Assembly (NCBI GenBank): GCA_033439765.1
Contig: JAULSN010000006.1
Location: 744,001 to 808,000 of the forward strand
Reading direction: 5' to 3'
DNA length: 64,000 nucleotides
From: Lasiosphaeria ovina
Taxonomy: Eukaryota > Ascomycota > Sordariomycetes > Sordariales > Lasiosphaeriaceae
Notes under the pieces: model-generated
What the model was told of the DNA's origin: nothing
Databases searched by the model: none
What the model saw: only the letters and a program-made list of their open reading frames with translations
Made by a program: the position numbers and the translations under genes
In this document: positions 1 through 11,000 of the stretch, piece by piece
How the letters are laid out: each line of letters starts with the position of its first letter
Position numbering within the stretch: the first letter of the stretch is position 1

Positions 1-419
1 TAAACCTCCTAAATAGCTGCTACTGCCAGAATCACCAGCCAATTAAATCTTGCTCTGGTAAAAAAAACTGGAGGATATTATTGGATGGAAAGCTTCAAAT
101 AGTGGATCTGACTGGATATACTTATGCAACCGCAGCAGTATAATAAAGCTTGGGTGTTTCTATCTCACAGGAGTAGTTGTATCATTGGCGGGGATGCCCT
201 TGCACTCTACGCGAGTCGCGTCTGCTAACCTAAAGACATCGCGATTTGGAGCTAGGTATTCGTCCACTGCAAGCATGACTACCTTACCTACCGACCCGTG
301 AAGTTGAACCAAAAACTCCGGGCCCATCCGCATTCAGGTCTGCATGTGCCAATTCCAATTCCAATACCAATGTCGCCAACCCAGCCTCTGACACGAGCCG
401 CATCGACGGGGAAATAGTG
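1..419. other. Upstream region of the GCP6-like gene, no gene seen
   Basis: No supportable gene lies here. The stretch is the presumed promoter and 5' leader of the gamma-tubulin complex gene that starts at 420. It holds a short upstream ORF (ATG at 275, stop at 299-301, eight codons) and further small ATG-initiated frames around 345 and 370 that stop before the main start. A TACCTTACCTACC block at about 281-293 is one of many copies of a motif scattered through the spacers of this window. Confidence 0.6.
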
Positions 420-3400
420 ATGGCCAATGAAGGAGATGCTGGGAGCCTTTTTGGTATTCCCGATTTCGGGCGCGTGTCCAGCTGGCTCGAATCCGGCCTT
501 CTCGATCTCAACCGAACCCATCCTCTCTTCTCAATAGACGTCACCAAGAACAACACTTCACTTGTCCTCCTGCCTGGAGGTCTTGGAGGCCTTGGAGCTT
601 TCGGAGGTCCTGGAAATGGAACCACTCCAGCTCTGGCTCCATTGCTGCGGGACTGTGATCGAGATGACGACACTACCTCAAGAGGCGACGCTGGCTTCTT
701 CAGAATCCCTCCCCTTCTAAAAGACCCGGCTTCCAATATCGCCGAGGTGCAGGATCCCGAACCTGAGCATTCAGAGGCCGGCAGTGAGGCTCTACTGCCG
801 CCCGAGGAAGATCCCTGGCTTGGCGATGACGGGAGCGTCCCCAATGCCCCAGAGACCAAGACCTGGGAGAAGTTTGACCAAGGCGCTCAAAATCCCTTGT
901 CACCCGTATTTATCACCGAGGCAGGCCCGGTTGCATTCGATGCCTGGCTGGCCTCTGGAAGAGCTTCGTCCCCCACAGAATCCGATGTCTTGGACGACGC
1001 ATCGTATTGTGCCTGTCTGTTCGCCCTGGCCCTAGGACGCAGCTCCCTTCTTTTTTCGTGGGATTCGGAGAAACGCTCCTTTGTCAAAACAATCGCCCGT
1101 CTGAGAACATTGGGCCTTTCTCTCGAGCTAATTGGGTGCATCGACAGGCTTTGCCTTGACTGTGCCAACTCTACCAAGCGCCTCCAGTCATTTGCCGACA
1201 GGGCATACTCTGCTGCTTCTACTCCGGCGCGCGTGGCTTTGGCAAGGGTGGTCGATGGGCTTGTGTTGGCGCTCCAATCCGAGATCAACAGCCGAAATCA
1301 CGGTGTAAGATCAATCCTCCAGCTGCAAGCCATCGTCCAGCCAGTGCAGTCGGTCTTGTCCTATTTCAGAGACCTCGTGGGGAAGCTAGCTCGCCAGAAA
1401 TCCGACGAGGCAATGCTGTCTTGTCTCTTCCAGGAAGCACAGTCTGCCGAGTACCGGAGCGTGCTCCTCCGTGAAGCCACCCGTGAGGTGTTGCGACTTG
1501 TTTCTCAGCCTTGGATTGACTCCGTCCAAGAATGGCTTGGTTTCAAGGCGGAGAGGGGCCTCGTCATCACCAAAAAGGGACCGGGCAAAGGCTTCGTCAA
1601 GGTTGCAGACAGAATCTGGATCGATGACCAGGGCTATGAGCTCGAGGAACCCGACTTCTTTTTGGACGAGGAAAAACTGCCGTCTTTTGTGCCCCAGGAC
1701 ATCGCCCAGGCACTCTTCGAGACGGGCCGAAATCTTCGCTTCCTGCGCGAGCACCATCCCAAGCATCCTCTATCCCGACAAAGTGTCGTCGTCCTAGCTA
1801 AACCGCCAGAAATCGAGTGGCAATTTGACTGGGATTCTATAAAGCGGTTGGAGACCAAGATCAGCGACTACCAGAATGCCCTCTCCCGCGCGATTCAGGG
1901 AACTGTTCTGGAAGCCGAACCCGATGCCCCGCTGCCCAGTTCCTGGGGTTCGGGAGAGCCAGCATACAAGTTCCAATTCCTATTGAGAAGCGAGGCTGAA
2001 ATCACAGCAAATGTTCTCGCTTCAATAAACCAGCTAAATCAACCCCCCAAGGCCGTTCTTAAGACGGACGCCCTTACCGTGCTCTTTCAAACCCGCCTAT
2101 ATCAAAAGGGAGAACAGCAAGCAGAGGATAACGAGAGACTCCCTCCCCATTGGTCACTCGTTCCCCTGCTGTCGTTCGGGCCGGCCGTTGATGTGCAGTC
2201 GAGGCTGGTGAACCAACAGTGTATGCGACTGTTATTCACCTCTCACGATCTCAGGGTCCATATCGACCTTCTAAGGCAATATTTCCTGATGGGAAACGGG
2301 CTTCTCTGCAGCCGCCTGTCCCATTCTCTCTTTGATCCCGACCTCGAAACGGCTGAGCGCAAGGCTGGCGTGGCGCTCCTTGGGGGGTCGATGGGACTTC
2401 GCCTGGGTGGGCGAGACTCGTGGCCCCCGGCTAGCTCGGAACTCCGGCTTGCTTTGATGGGCGTCTTGTCCGACAGCTATGAATCCCCTTCATGCCGGGG
2501 TGCGCCAATGGGATGCGGTAGGCCCGTTGCGGCATCACGCAGCTACTCGTCCGATCTACCGGGGGACCTTAGCTTTGCCGTCCGAGATCTCTCTCCCAAG
2601 GAGATTGACCGCTGCATGGACCCGGACTCGATCGAGGCCCTCGATTTCTTACAACTATCGTACAAGCCGCCTTCTCCTCTTCGCCCTATCATGACCCCCG
2701 TGGTCCTCCTCAAGTACGACCGCATATTCAAGCTTTTGCTCCGGGTACTGCGGATGCTCTACGTCGTTAACCAGCTCTTCCGCGATGTTCCATCTGGCCG
2801 CAGCAGCCGGCGTCGCGGGACCCCACAGCCAAGCAATGCGTCAGCGCGCTTCTGTATCGAAGCCCGCCACTTTGTCCGCCAAATCGCGGCCTACTTCTTT
2901 GACACGGGCATCGCAGTCCCTTGGCGCCGGTTCGAGGACTGGCTGGACGTGGCAGAGGCGGAGGCGTTAGGCGCCAATAGCTCTGACGACGCGGCCAGCA
3001 ATAACGATGGTGATTTACGGCTAGCGGAGGAGAAACCAAATATATGCAGCCCGGCCCTGCTCCGCGACCGTCAGGAGCAGCTCCTCGACGACATCATGGT
3101 TGGTCTCATGCTACGCAAGCGCCAGCTGCCCGTCCTGAAGTTGCTTGAAGAAACGTTTAGCATAATCCTCCGGTTCGTCGAGCAGGTACGCACCGGTGCC
3201 CAAGCACAGGCGGGAGAGAACAAGTTGGCCGATAAAGACGCTGGTGAGACGCCAGAGAAGCTTTACGCGGCCTTCAGGAAGAACGTCGAGGTCTTCATAA
3301 CTGTGTGCCGCGGCCTCGGCGAGAAGTCGGCCACAGCGGCGCCTACCGGTAAGAGCAGTGGCGACGCATATTTCATGGGCAGTGACGACAGACGCGGACC

Positions 3401-3494
3401 ATCGCCCGCGGAGAACTCTATCGAGCAACTGTTGTTGAGGCTAGATATTTCGGGTTTCTACGCAAAGAAGGGCACGTCGTCGTCAGCGGTATGA
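420..3494 (+). CDS. Gamma-tubulin complex component 6-like protein (Spc97/Spc98 family)
   Basis: Single-exon gene of 1,024 residues. Members of this family form gamma-tubulin ring complexes that nucleate microtubules at the spindle pole body. The N-terminus (IPDF...SSWLE, residues about 12-25), the KTWEKF and FITEAGPVAFDA blocks (about 145-175), the W-I-D-D-Q-G-Y-E-L segment near residue 400 and the C-terminal LLKYDRIFKLLLRVLRMLY helix (about 762-780, the family's GRIP2 signature) fit the fungal GCP6-type branch better than GCP2 or GCP3. The start is the ATG at 420. A GTG at 417 extends the open frame by one codon, but ATG is the normal eukaryotic start and the sequence after it resembles the usual GCP6 N-terminus. 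An acidic, Ala-rich insertion near 2950-3040 is low complexity. A second complex subunit, GCP2, lies at 49718. The exact GCP5/GCP6 assignment is from memory of family motifs and is less certain than the family itself. Confidence 0.85.
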   Translation: MANEGDAGSLFGIPDFGRVSSWLESGLLDLNRTHPLFSIDVTKNNTSLVLLPGGLGGLGAFGGPGNGTTPALAPLLRDCDRDDDTTSRGDAGFFRIPPLLKDPASNIAEVQDPEPEHSEAGSEALLPPEEDPWLGDDGSVPNAPETKTWEKFDQGAQNPLSPVFITEAGPVAFDAWLASGRASSPTESDVLDDASYCACLFALALGRSSLLFSWDSEKRSFVKTIARLRTLGLSLELIGCIDRLCLDCANSTKRLQSFADRAYSAASTPARVALARVVDGLVLALQSEINSRNHGVRSILQLQAIVQPVQSVLSYFRDLVGKLARQKSDEAMLSCLFQEAQSAEYRSVLLREATREVLRLVSQPWIDSVQEWLGFKAERGLVITKKGPGKGFVKVADRIWIDDQGYELEEPDFFLDEEKLPSFVPQDIAQALFETGRNLRFLREHHPKHPLSRQSVVVLAKPPEIEWQFDWDSIKRLETKISDYQNALSRAIQGTVLEAEPDAPLPSSWGSGEPAYKFQFLLRSEAEITANVLASINQLNQPPKAVLKTDALTVLFQTRLYQKGEQQAEDNERLPPHWSLVPLLSFGPAVDVQSRLVNQQCMRLLFTSHDLRVHIDLLRQYFLMGNGLLCSRLSHSLFDPDLETAERKAGVALLGGSMGLRLGGRDSWPPASSELRLALMGVLSDSYESPSCRGAPMGCGRPVAASRSYSSDLPGDLSFAVRDLSPKEIDRCMDPDSIEALDFLQLSYKPPSPLRPIMTPVVLLKYDRIFKLLLRVLRMLYVVNQLFRDVPSGRSSRRRGTPQPSNASARFCIEARHFVRQIAAYFFDTGIAVPWRRFEDWLDVAEAEALGANSSDDAASNNDGDLRLAEEKPNICSPALLRDRQEQLLDDIMVGLMLRKRQLPVLKLLEETFSIILRFVEQVRTGAQAQAGENKLADKDAGETPEKLYAAFRKNVEVFITVCRGLGEKSATAAPTGKSSGDAYFMGSDDRRGPSPAENSIEQLLLRLDISGFYAKKGTSSSAV

Positions 3495-3497
3495 TCG

Positions 3498-4075
3498 CCG
3501 GTTGGGCGACGGTAGTAGCTTGTTTTTTGTATGTTTTAGTTATTGAGATACCCGCATAATTATGATTCTCTCCTTTGCGTTGAGCCCCTTTTGCTATCAA
3601 GGAATTCTTCGAACTGGAGAAATTGCCAACCGCTTTTCTTCCGGTATTACCTTGTTTGGTATATATAGCCTTGTCGTACCCAATGACAAGTTCGGCTAGA
3701 ACAATATGACGGATAGGAGTTGCACAAAACGAAGTTGTTATCCGTTTTTTCCACAATGCCCAACGCTCCAGAATGCCCCTTGGCATCTTGAGGTTAGGCC
3801 GTTGGGTGGACTGCCGATGAGTTTGTCGAACTGTGGGTTTTCGAGTCTCTACCTTGATATTGGGTATCTGCTTATTCTTGCAAACTTCCTATCTCTAGGG
3901 AGCAGCGTACCTACCTGCCTACAGTCAACTCAGATGGCGACAGGTGCTTCGTGCCCACCGCCTTGCTTCGCCCTAAGTCTCGACTTCCCTTTTGTTGTTT
4001 ATTCCCGCTCCCGTGGACCGAACTTTTTTTCCCACAAGAGGACGTGCAAAGGCTAACTCGTCGAATTCTGCTCGC
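3498..4075. other. 3' flank of the GCP6-like gene, no gene seen
   Basis: No gene is supportable. Reading frames here lack recognisable domains and typical coding composition. The stretch ends at the inverted-repeat boundary of the decayed transposon. A CTACCTGCCTAC motif lies near 3910. Confidence 0.5.
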
Positions 4076-4083
4076 TGAGCTGG

Positions 4084-4117
4084 CTCATGGCCAACAAAAA
4101 AAAAAGGCACGCCAAAA
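4084..4117 (+). repeat. Left terminal inverted repeat of the transposon
   Basis: Matches the reverse complement of 5359-5391 except for a longer A-run and scattered substitutions. The shared core is TGGCCAAC, an A-run, then GGCAC(G/A)CCAAAA. Confidence 0.8.
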
Positions 4118-4172
4118 GCAGGAATTTGGTCCCACACCGTACATCACCACCATCAATCGCCCATTTCCTAAA

Positions 4173-5284
4173 TGCTTCCAACGACAACAATTCCAGCCAA
4201 ACACAGCCCAAACGAGTCGCCAGTTGCATTATTCAACGCCTAAGAAGGCGCGTATTCGTGGGACATGCGCTTTTCTCGATGCACATCGCATACCGTACCA
4301 CCACAACGATGTCTTTCGCTTCCACGGCGCCAGCCGACGATCCGACAGGCGGGCGCTTGCCGAACGCCCTGACGATGACCGGTCCTTCCACTCAACCTAC
4401 GCTGAAACCCGCGGTCGAGAAAAGAAGCTATCGCCAGAAGCCTTGGCTCAAATTGAGCGCTTTATCGAGAGCAATGGCTCTGACAGTCGTACTATTCCTT
4501 GGGCAGGCATTCCAGCGGCTGCCGGCCTCGATATCGACGTAAGTGGTGAGACAGTACGCCGCGCGCTCAAGACCCTCGACTGCCGCTTTTGTATCGCCTG
4601 CGAGAAGACATATGCCTCGCCTCGGTTGGAAGAAAGAAGGCTTGGCTTCGCCCGAACGATGTTGGAAAAATATCCCGAACCGAAGGACTGGTATAGGCTT
4701 CGCTTTTCTGACGAATGCCACTTTGGCTGGGGCCCTCAAGGGAAGGTTCACGTACTGAGAAAGAAAGGGCAGCGTTACTGCCCTGACTGCTTAGTTGAAA
4801 AGGACCTCAAACGGCTACATTGTTGGGCTGCAGTTGGGCATAACTTCAAGTCAGAATTGACCTGGTATAACGTGCCTGGGAATACGAGTGGAAAGTTAAG
4901 TATGAGGGTATATAGAGACGATATCCTCGAGCCTACCGCCCTGCCCTGGTTGCGTCAGGGCCAGGACTTCGTGCTTGAGGAGGACAATGAGTCTGGTTAT
5001 GGTATAAGCAAGGATAATATCGTCAGGACTTGGAATAAAGAAAATGGGCTCGAAAGCTACTTCAACTGTAGCGGTTCACCTGACTTTTCACCCATCGAGA
5101 AAGCCTGGCAGTCACCAAAGCAGTACGTAAAGAAAAAGATCTTGTTGGGACGACGAGATTATTAGGGACTTGGCCGAGGAGGGTTGGGCGGCTCTCAAGC
5201 AGGAAACAATCAACAAATGGATTGACAATACCCCCCAAACCCTCAAGGAATGCATAGAGCTAGGAGGCTCTATAACAGGACATT
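4173..5284 (+). pseudogene. Broken Tc1/mariner-like DDE transposase
   Basis: The longest open stretch (3951-5165) has no usable ATG near its start and begins outside the left inverted repeat, so it is not an intact gene. Transposase similarity begins with a short frame at the ATG 4173, which meets a stop near 4242. It then continues in another frame (STPKKARIRG, from about 4235) to the stop at 5163-5165. The usual C-terminal tail (DDEIIRDLAEEGW..., then the ETINKWID block) resumes in the +1 frame and ends at the TAA 5282-5284. The visible catalytic blocks are FSDECHFGWG (first Asp, about 4708), LEEDNESGYG (second Asp, about 4980) and SPDFSPIEKAW (Glu, about 5097), with 37 residues between the second Asp and the Glu. 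The usual SGHG histidine after the second Asp is Tyr here. At least two frameshifts show that it is dead. Confidence 0.85.
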
Positions 5285-5358
5285 AAAATGAACTTGGTTT
5301 TATCAATTCTGGCCTACATTTGGCTGTATTGTGGATGCTTAAAGTGGTGGTGGTGATG

Positions 5359-5391
5359 TTTTGGTGTGCCATTTTTTTTGTTGGCCACGAG
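5359..5391 (-). repeat. Right terminal inverted repeat of the transposon
   Basis: Reverse-complement partner of 4084-4117. A TA dinucleotide at 5398-5399 could be the remnant of a target-site duplication, but no clear matching TA is placed symmetrically on the left. Confidence 0.75.
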
Positions 5392-5399
5392 GCTGGTTA

Positions 5400-8300
5400 C
5401 CTACCTACGTTATTTTGGATGGCTGCCCTGTAAGCTTTCGCAGGGCGCTTCTGAGTGGTGTGATATTGGGGTGATATATGTTGGGAAACTCAGTCTCTTT
5501 GACCTGAAAGTCTAGCTAGCCGGCTTCTACGACACCATGAAGCGTACGTGGAACTCACACATAGGTGCGTCTCGGGCGATACTTGCAACGTGATGTTTTT
5601 GAAGATATGGTATGGTTCCTGACGTACAGGAGACGTACGTTTTTGTTGGGTTTGTGGTGTAGATAAGAATATGCTCCTCGCCCCCTTTTCTTTAATTATC
5701 TTCTCTCTGGCCTGTGGCTCGTGTCACAACTCTTATCTTTATGGGTGGTGTGACAAGTCAGTCCCCTGGTCTGCCCCTTTTTTTGCTTCTCGGGTGTGTC
5801 AAGAATATCCCATTCTACTTCTGGCGTGGAAAGTTTCAAGGCTTTACAGTTTCACATGTTTTTCCTATGGCAGAGTGTAAACAAGCCAAATTCTTCAACG
5901 CAAACTGACCCATCAAATCTTCCCAATAGGAAAACAGTACATACTCTCTTGCTGACGGTACTACCACACTGCAGGTAGGATGTAGACGGTCTTCTGTTGA
6001 CCTGGATGTGGCAAACGAACGGCGTTCTGTCGGCGTCATGGAGGTTCTCACGGTGGCGGAACCAGTCATTTCTCACTTTCATCAACTTTTGGAATACGAG
6101 ACTGGACGGGGTGCACATACACGCAGTCACATATCGAGTTTCATTAATTTCCAGTCTAAAGCACCAGCGGTTGACCGCTGTTTGGACACTTGTAATGAAC
6201 CACATAACGTCCTTTGTTTATTATCCGGAAGCATTTATGGCGCTTTCAGGCCGTCTAGCAGCCATCTCCCTACATCATGAGAGGCGTCACAGAATAGAGC
6301 CCGAGCCAAGATTTCGGAAATAGAACACACCTTGGTTCCTCACAGATTCGCCTCGGGTTGCCTGGTGCCGAGTGTCGGTCCTATTCGGCGGCGCCCTTCT
6401 CCTGGAAGGCGACTCCTGACCAACAACACGACAGAACAAACAAGACACAAGCTGAAACACACACAGCAAAGCCAACCCGCCAACATGGCACACGGCACTT
6501 ACGTATGAGCTCTTACTGGACTGGGGGGGGGGGGGTAAGACCAGGGACAACGTTTTATTTTTAACACTAAAGAGGAGAGATATCCGCATGGGAATAATAT
6601 TCAACATCAAATCAAGCGAAAGGAATCCTAGGAGCATCGCCTGGGCTGGCCTGGTGGCATTGTTCGCTTACGGCATCTCGTACTTTTTTGCTGTTGTTTT
6701 CTTGTCTGTTTAGAATGGAAGCTTTGGGGCAGGCAGGCGGGCGGCGGGCGGCGGCGGTGCTTGCTGCCCTGGAAGATGTTGCTGGGAAATATCATCATCA
6801 TCTCGCCTTCTTGCCAGTGGTGGGACCATCAGCCTGCCCCGTGCCGTACGCCACCCGGCGCGGCAATGGGGCAACCACGACCGGGGGTGGCAGGGAAGGG
6901 GAAGTTGGGAACGCACACGAGTAAAAGTGCCCATTGCATCCGTCCGTCGTTCTTTCCCGTTATCGGTACTACTACTACCCCCCGATGAAGACATTTCCGT
7001 TTCGGGCGGGGCGGTGTGAGAAGCATAGACAAATTAAAAAAAATAAAGAAAGAGACTGGCGTGGGCCAAGCCCGCCAGGCAGCAGCTACACCGACCCCGA
7101 CCGACCAACCCCAGGGGCGATGGGACAAAAAGGCGGGTGGCGACGGCACTGGGCAGGAATTTTCTCTTCTCATTTTCACCCCTTTCGCCTTGGAGTTTCA
7201 TTTTTCATTCCCTTTGGTATTGCCAATGGGCTATTTTTGTAATCATAGATCATGGGTATTACTGTACGTGAGACGTGAAGGGGAGAGAGAAAACAAAGTG
7301 ACCACCAACCAACATCACGCCGTCGCCTATCCTACCTTGCCTACCCCTAATGCGGTCATGGCCCATCGCTTACTCGCTTAAACATTCTCCGGGCGCGTGT
7401 TTCTGCTTCCTTCGTGCCATGTCTCTTTTCTCCGCCCATGGGGCTGATATTCCTCTACGGCACCGGGCAAGCGCGCGTGTCTTGTGCGCCTGCGCCTGAG
7501 GAAAGGGACCTAGGAGGAGCAAAAAACAACAGAGAGATGGCACTGTATCTAAGATGCATGGCGTGGCCCACCAGTGGGAGGAGCCTGGGAACGTGGCGCG
7601 AAGGGGACCCTCCGACTGTAAAGGTACCCGAGCTGCTGTGAAACGGTCCGGCTTGGGGCGCAGCAGGGCCTCTTACCTAAAAGACAACCCCAAAAAACCA
7701 CCCAATACAAGAAATACAGTACCGAGTAGCATCCGACAGCGAACAGCCGCCAGCAAACTAATGGGCAGCCAGTAACAATAAGCAATGAAGGAACAGGGTG
7801 AGCAAGTTTACCCGCCCGCACCATGTTGCGGCGGCCAAGCGAGCAAGCCACTATCCGGCGCAGTGGTACTCCTCCGAGACTCCCGTACCCGCCGCGTTCC
7901 GGCAGGGAGGAGCTCGACCAGGAGGCCATGAGACCACGCGACAGGAGAATTTGTGGCGGAGGCCCGGTTTTTTTCCTCTTTGCTCTCGCCCTCCTCGTGC
8001 ATCTCTAACCGACAGCGAAAAAATACGGAGTGGCTTAGCAAATCCCGTTGGGTCCCCCCCCGGTTGGATCTTGCCAGGCAAGGTACGGTACGAATTGCCC
8101 TTCCCAGGAGTTGTTGTTATGTTATTGTATTACTCCGACAAGACGAACAAGACGAGTGAGAGCCAACTAAGTAAAACTACGGCGTGGAGGTGGTTGGACC
8201 AGGGGAAGCAAAAGTTGGGCAATGCTTGCCGAGCCGAGTCGGAGCCGAAGGACCAAGGGAAGTGGGCAGAGGAGCAGCAGCAGCCACCGCTACGGAGAGA

Positions 8301-11000
8301 AAAAGGTCTGAATGAACCATAAACAAGTGTCTAGAAAAATAAAGCTTTCCACTGCCATGATGGTGGGAAGGGCTTGCTTTCGCTGACTAACAGCACACAC
8401 CACACCTCGGATCTGGTACATAATCTCATTAGATCTGACGTTACACACATTAAGCGATGACGGCGTTGTTCGAGTGATTGTCACGGGGAGGAAAACCTTG
8501 CCCCCCTCATTGGTGAATGTAATTTTTTTTCCCCTAGTGAATAATCCGACGACGAGGCCAAGATCAATCATCACCGCCGTTTATGATTCTTATATTTTTA
8601 TATGCTATCTGTTTTACTTGGCGTTCCAGCTTCGGAGAAAGTTGCATCATGGCGCCACCTGGAGCTAGCCACTTGCCATCCTTTATTTTTTCTTTCCGAT
8701 TCAAAATAAGCGGGGAACAAAAAGGAGAAGGGGGGGGAAAGAAAAAAAAGGAGAGCAAAACTCCAAGGGGGTTGCCTGTGAGAGCAACAATAATAAAACG
8801 CAGTCAAGTCCCAAGAGAGAGAGACACGGAGGGGAAAATAGATCCTGAAAACTCTTGGCCCAACCTTTCTCTTTTTTTTTTTTGCCTTTTCCCCTCTTAT
8901 TAGACCGAAGTTGCACAAAGCCCAGGTGTCAGAATCTCGCAGGGCGTGCGTCAGAATCCTCCGAGGTTATGAGTCGATAGTTGCTCGCCAAGCAGGGAAG
9001 ATGCTGGAGGGGGGTCGCCCAAGCAGAAGAGGCAGGTAATATTATGTCTAGGACTTACTCCGTAGGTAGGCCATGACTCGGCCGCCATGTGAGTCCTTGG
9101 ATCGAAGAAGGGGAAGAGAAAAAAAAACTTGTCACGCGGATGGCAGACTCTTTGCCGGCACGCACGCACGCACACACACACACACGCTCGGTCGCTGGGC
9201 GTTCGTTTCCGCCAGTAACAAGCGACCGAGAAAACTACAGTAGTTCGTTGAGCTCGGTCGGCCGTGGCTGGGTAGTTTTCGGAATTATGTGTGGTAAGAA
9301 CTAACGATGCGCGGCATCTGTTCCTTTGTTCCAGTTTGTCGCTACAATAGAATCTTATAATAATTGTCATCGCGAAGATGACGAGTCTAGTAACTTGTTT
9401 TCACTATGGGAACAGTTGCCGGCGTCAGCGCTACTCAGATACATTCATCACATAATCTCTTCGTATAGGTAAGATGGGATACGGTCTATCGGTCCACCAC
9501 CCGTCCGAGAGCCTCGGTCTGCATCTTGGTTGAGAGAGTGTCAGGTCAAAGGGGCTTGTAATCACCACATTGTTCTCACTTTGTCGGAACACTCCGGAAC
9601 ACGCCGAGCGAACGCCGTAAGGGCGCGTTTCCCAACCCACTCACGTGAAAAAACGCGGCGCACCCTACATGTACTAAACCACAACGCATCAGCACAGGGC
9701 AACGAACGGAGCGGCGAGAGCATCCGTCCAACGGAACGGCCGCCGCGGCGTATGCCCGGAAAGCAGGACGGGGCCATCAGCCTAGACCTCATGGGTGCTA
9801 GCCGAGTGGACATCGTTTCTGAAGCCGTGTTGGTTTTGCCCGTGTCCACGTCTAGAATAAGTGCCGGGCAGTGCGGGTTCCCCTGTGGAGTCACTGGAGT
9901 GAGGAACAGGAGCAGAAGCCGCCAGCAGCAAAACAACAGGCAGGCGGCCGGCCACGGAGCTGTAGGTAGCCCTCAAAGTCAATAGCGAAGGTAGGCAAGG
10001 TTAGTTGGCACTGTCAGCTTCAATTTGGCTCTTCTTGGGGCCGGGAATGGCTCTGGCGCAGTGCTGGCGCAGCCGCTGGCCGTCACTGGTGGGTGTTGCT
10101 GCTTAGGTTTCCTCGGGTTATTCGCGCCTCGCGCGCACCTTCCTCGCCAAGCTCAAGCTAAGGTTGGCGAGGTTGGCGATGATCGATCCAGAGTGGAGAG
10201 CTAAGGTATTCCGTACCTAAGTCAAGTTAGTGCATTTTGCGCACTGGCACAGCTCACAGCTCAGCACAACCACTACAGAAGTGGTTAGCGCCTCGGGATG
10301 GTGGGAATAAAGTGACTTGGCTTGGCTTGCTGTCGTCGTCAGCCCAAGCCCAGCCCGAAAGCGCATTGGCGGCTTTCCGTTCTTGGCAATACCGCCGACC
10401 TCGCTTGCCTTTGTTTCGCCTCGTGCCTTCCAATTGCTCTCTCGCTCCCCTCCGAGGTTAAGCGTACTGTATAGTTACAAAGGCACATGCCTTGCCTACC
10501 ACCTACTGCGTATGCCAGAGATAGGTACGTTCCATGGCAGCTTGGGCGAGTTGGCTCAGCAGGCGCAAGGAGGAGCCAACAACAAAAGTCCACCGCAGAA
10601 GTGAGAGTTGTCGAGGGACAGTTGATCGAAGCCTTCCACACGGATCGACACTTGGCCTGAGAATTGGAAGGCTGGGAATCCAAGCGCCAACAGCCTGGCA
10701 ACTCCTCCCTTCGGCACTCGACTAGTCCTGTGATAAGTCTCTGTTGCGGAAGCAGACTCCCAACTAGTGGGATAATAGTGTACATAGTACGGAATAGAGG
10801 AAGGTCTCAAACTCAAAATGCTCGCTCCTCATTTGCCGGCCCACACTGCCGCGGGGCGCTGGCCACCATGGCGTCATGGTGGGACTACCTACTTTTCCCT
10901 CCCATCTGGAAAGCATGAACAGCGTGCACTGCAAATATAACTGACAGGGGTTGGACTTCGGCCCGTCTGCCTGGCACAGTCTCTCAGCTTGGAGTGAACC
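5400..11000. other. Gene-free stretch, first half of a 12-kb desert
   Basis: Many short overlapping frames occur, but none has a recognisable domain, plausible splice structure or consistent coding bias, so I annotate no gene. Visible content includes a 13-base G run (6523-6535), purine and pyrimidine tracts (for example 8720-8880), a short CA dinucleotide run (about 9169-9185) and scattered TACCT/AGGTA motifs (5400-5408, 9062, 10215, 10493). Base composition is moderate, without the AT-rich collapse expected of heavily RIP-mutated repeats. Confidence 0.55.

Larger units (their letters stand above)
4084..5391 (+). mobile_element. Decayed Tc1/mariner-type DNA transposon
   Basis: About 1.3 kb bounded by imperfect terminal inverted repeats at 4084-4117 and 5359-5391. 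Both ends read CTC(A/G)TGGCCAAC, an A-run, then GGCAC(G/A)CCAAAA when read inward. Between them lies a DDE transposase relic. The outermost bases are ambiguous: similarity weakens outward, and a TA (the expected target duplication) is visible only at 5398-5399 on the right. Disruption of the transposase frame at both ends indicates an immobile copy. I saw no second copy in the window. Confidence 0.8.

Noticed and set aside
3951..4086. Upstream extension of the transposase frame
   Set aside because: It lies outside the left inverted repeat and has no ATG; the open frame is accidental.
4087..4542. 151-codon frame starting at the left inverted repeat
   Set aside because: It overlaps the transposase relic in another frame and shows no transposase or other motif.
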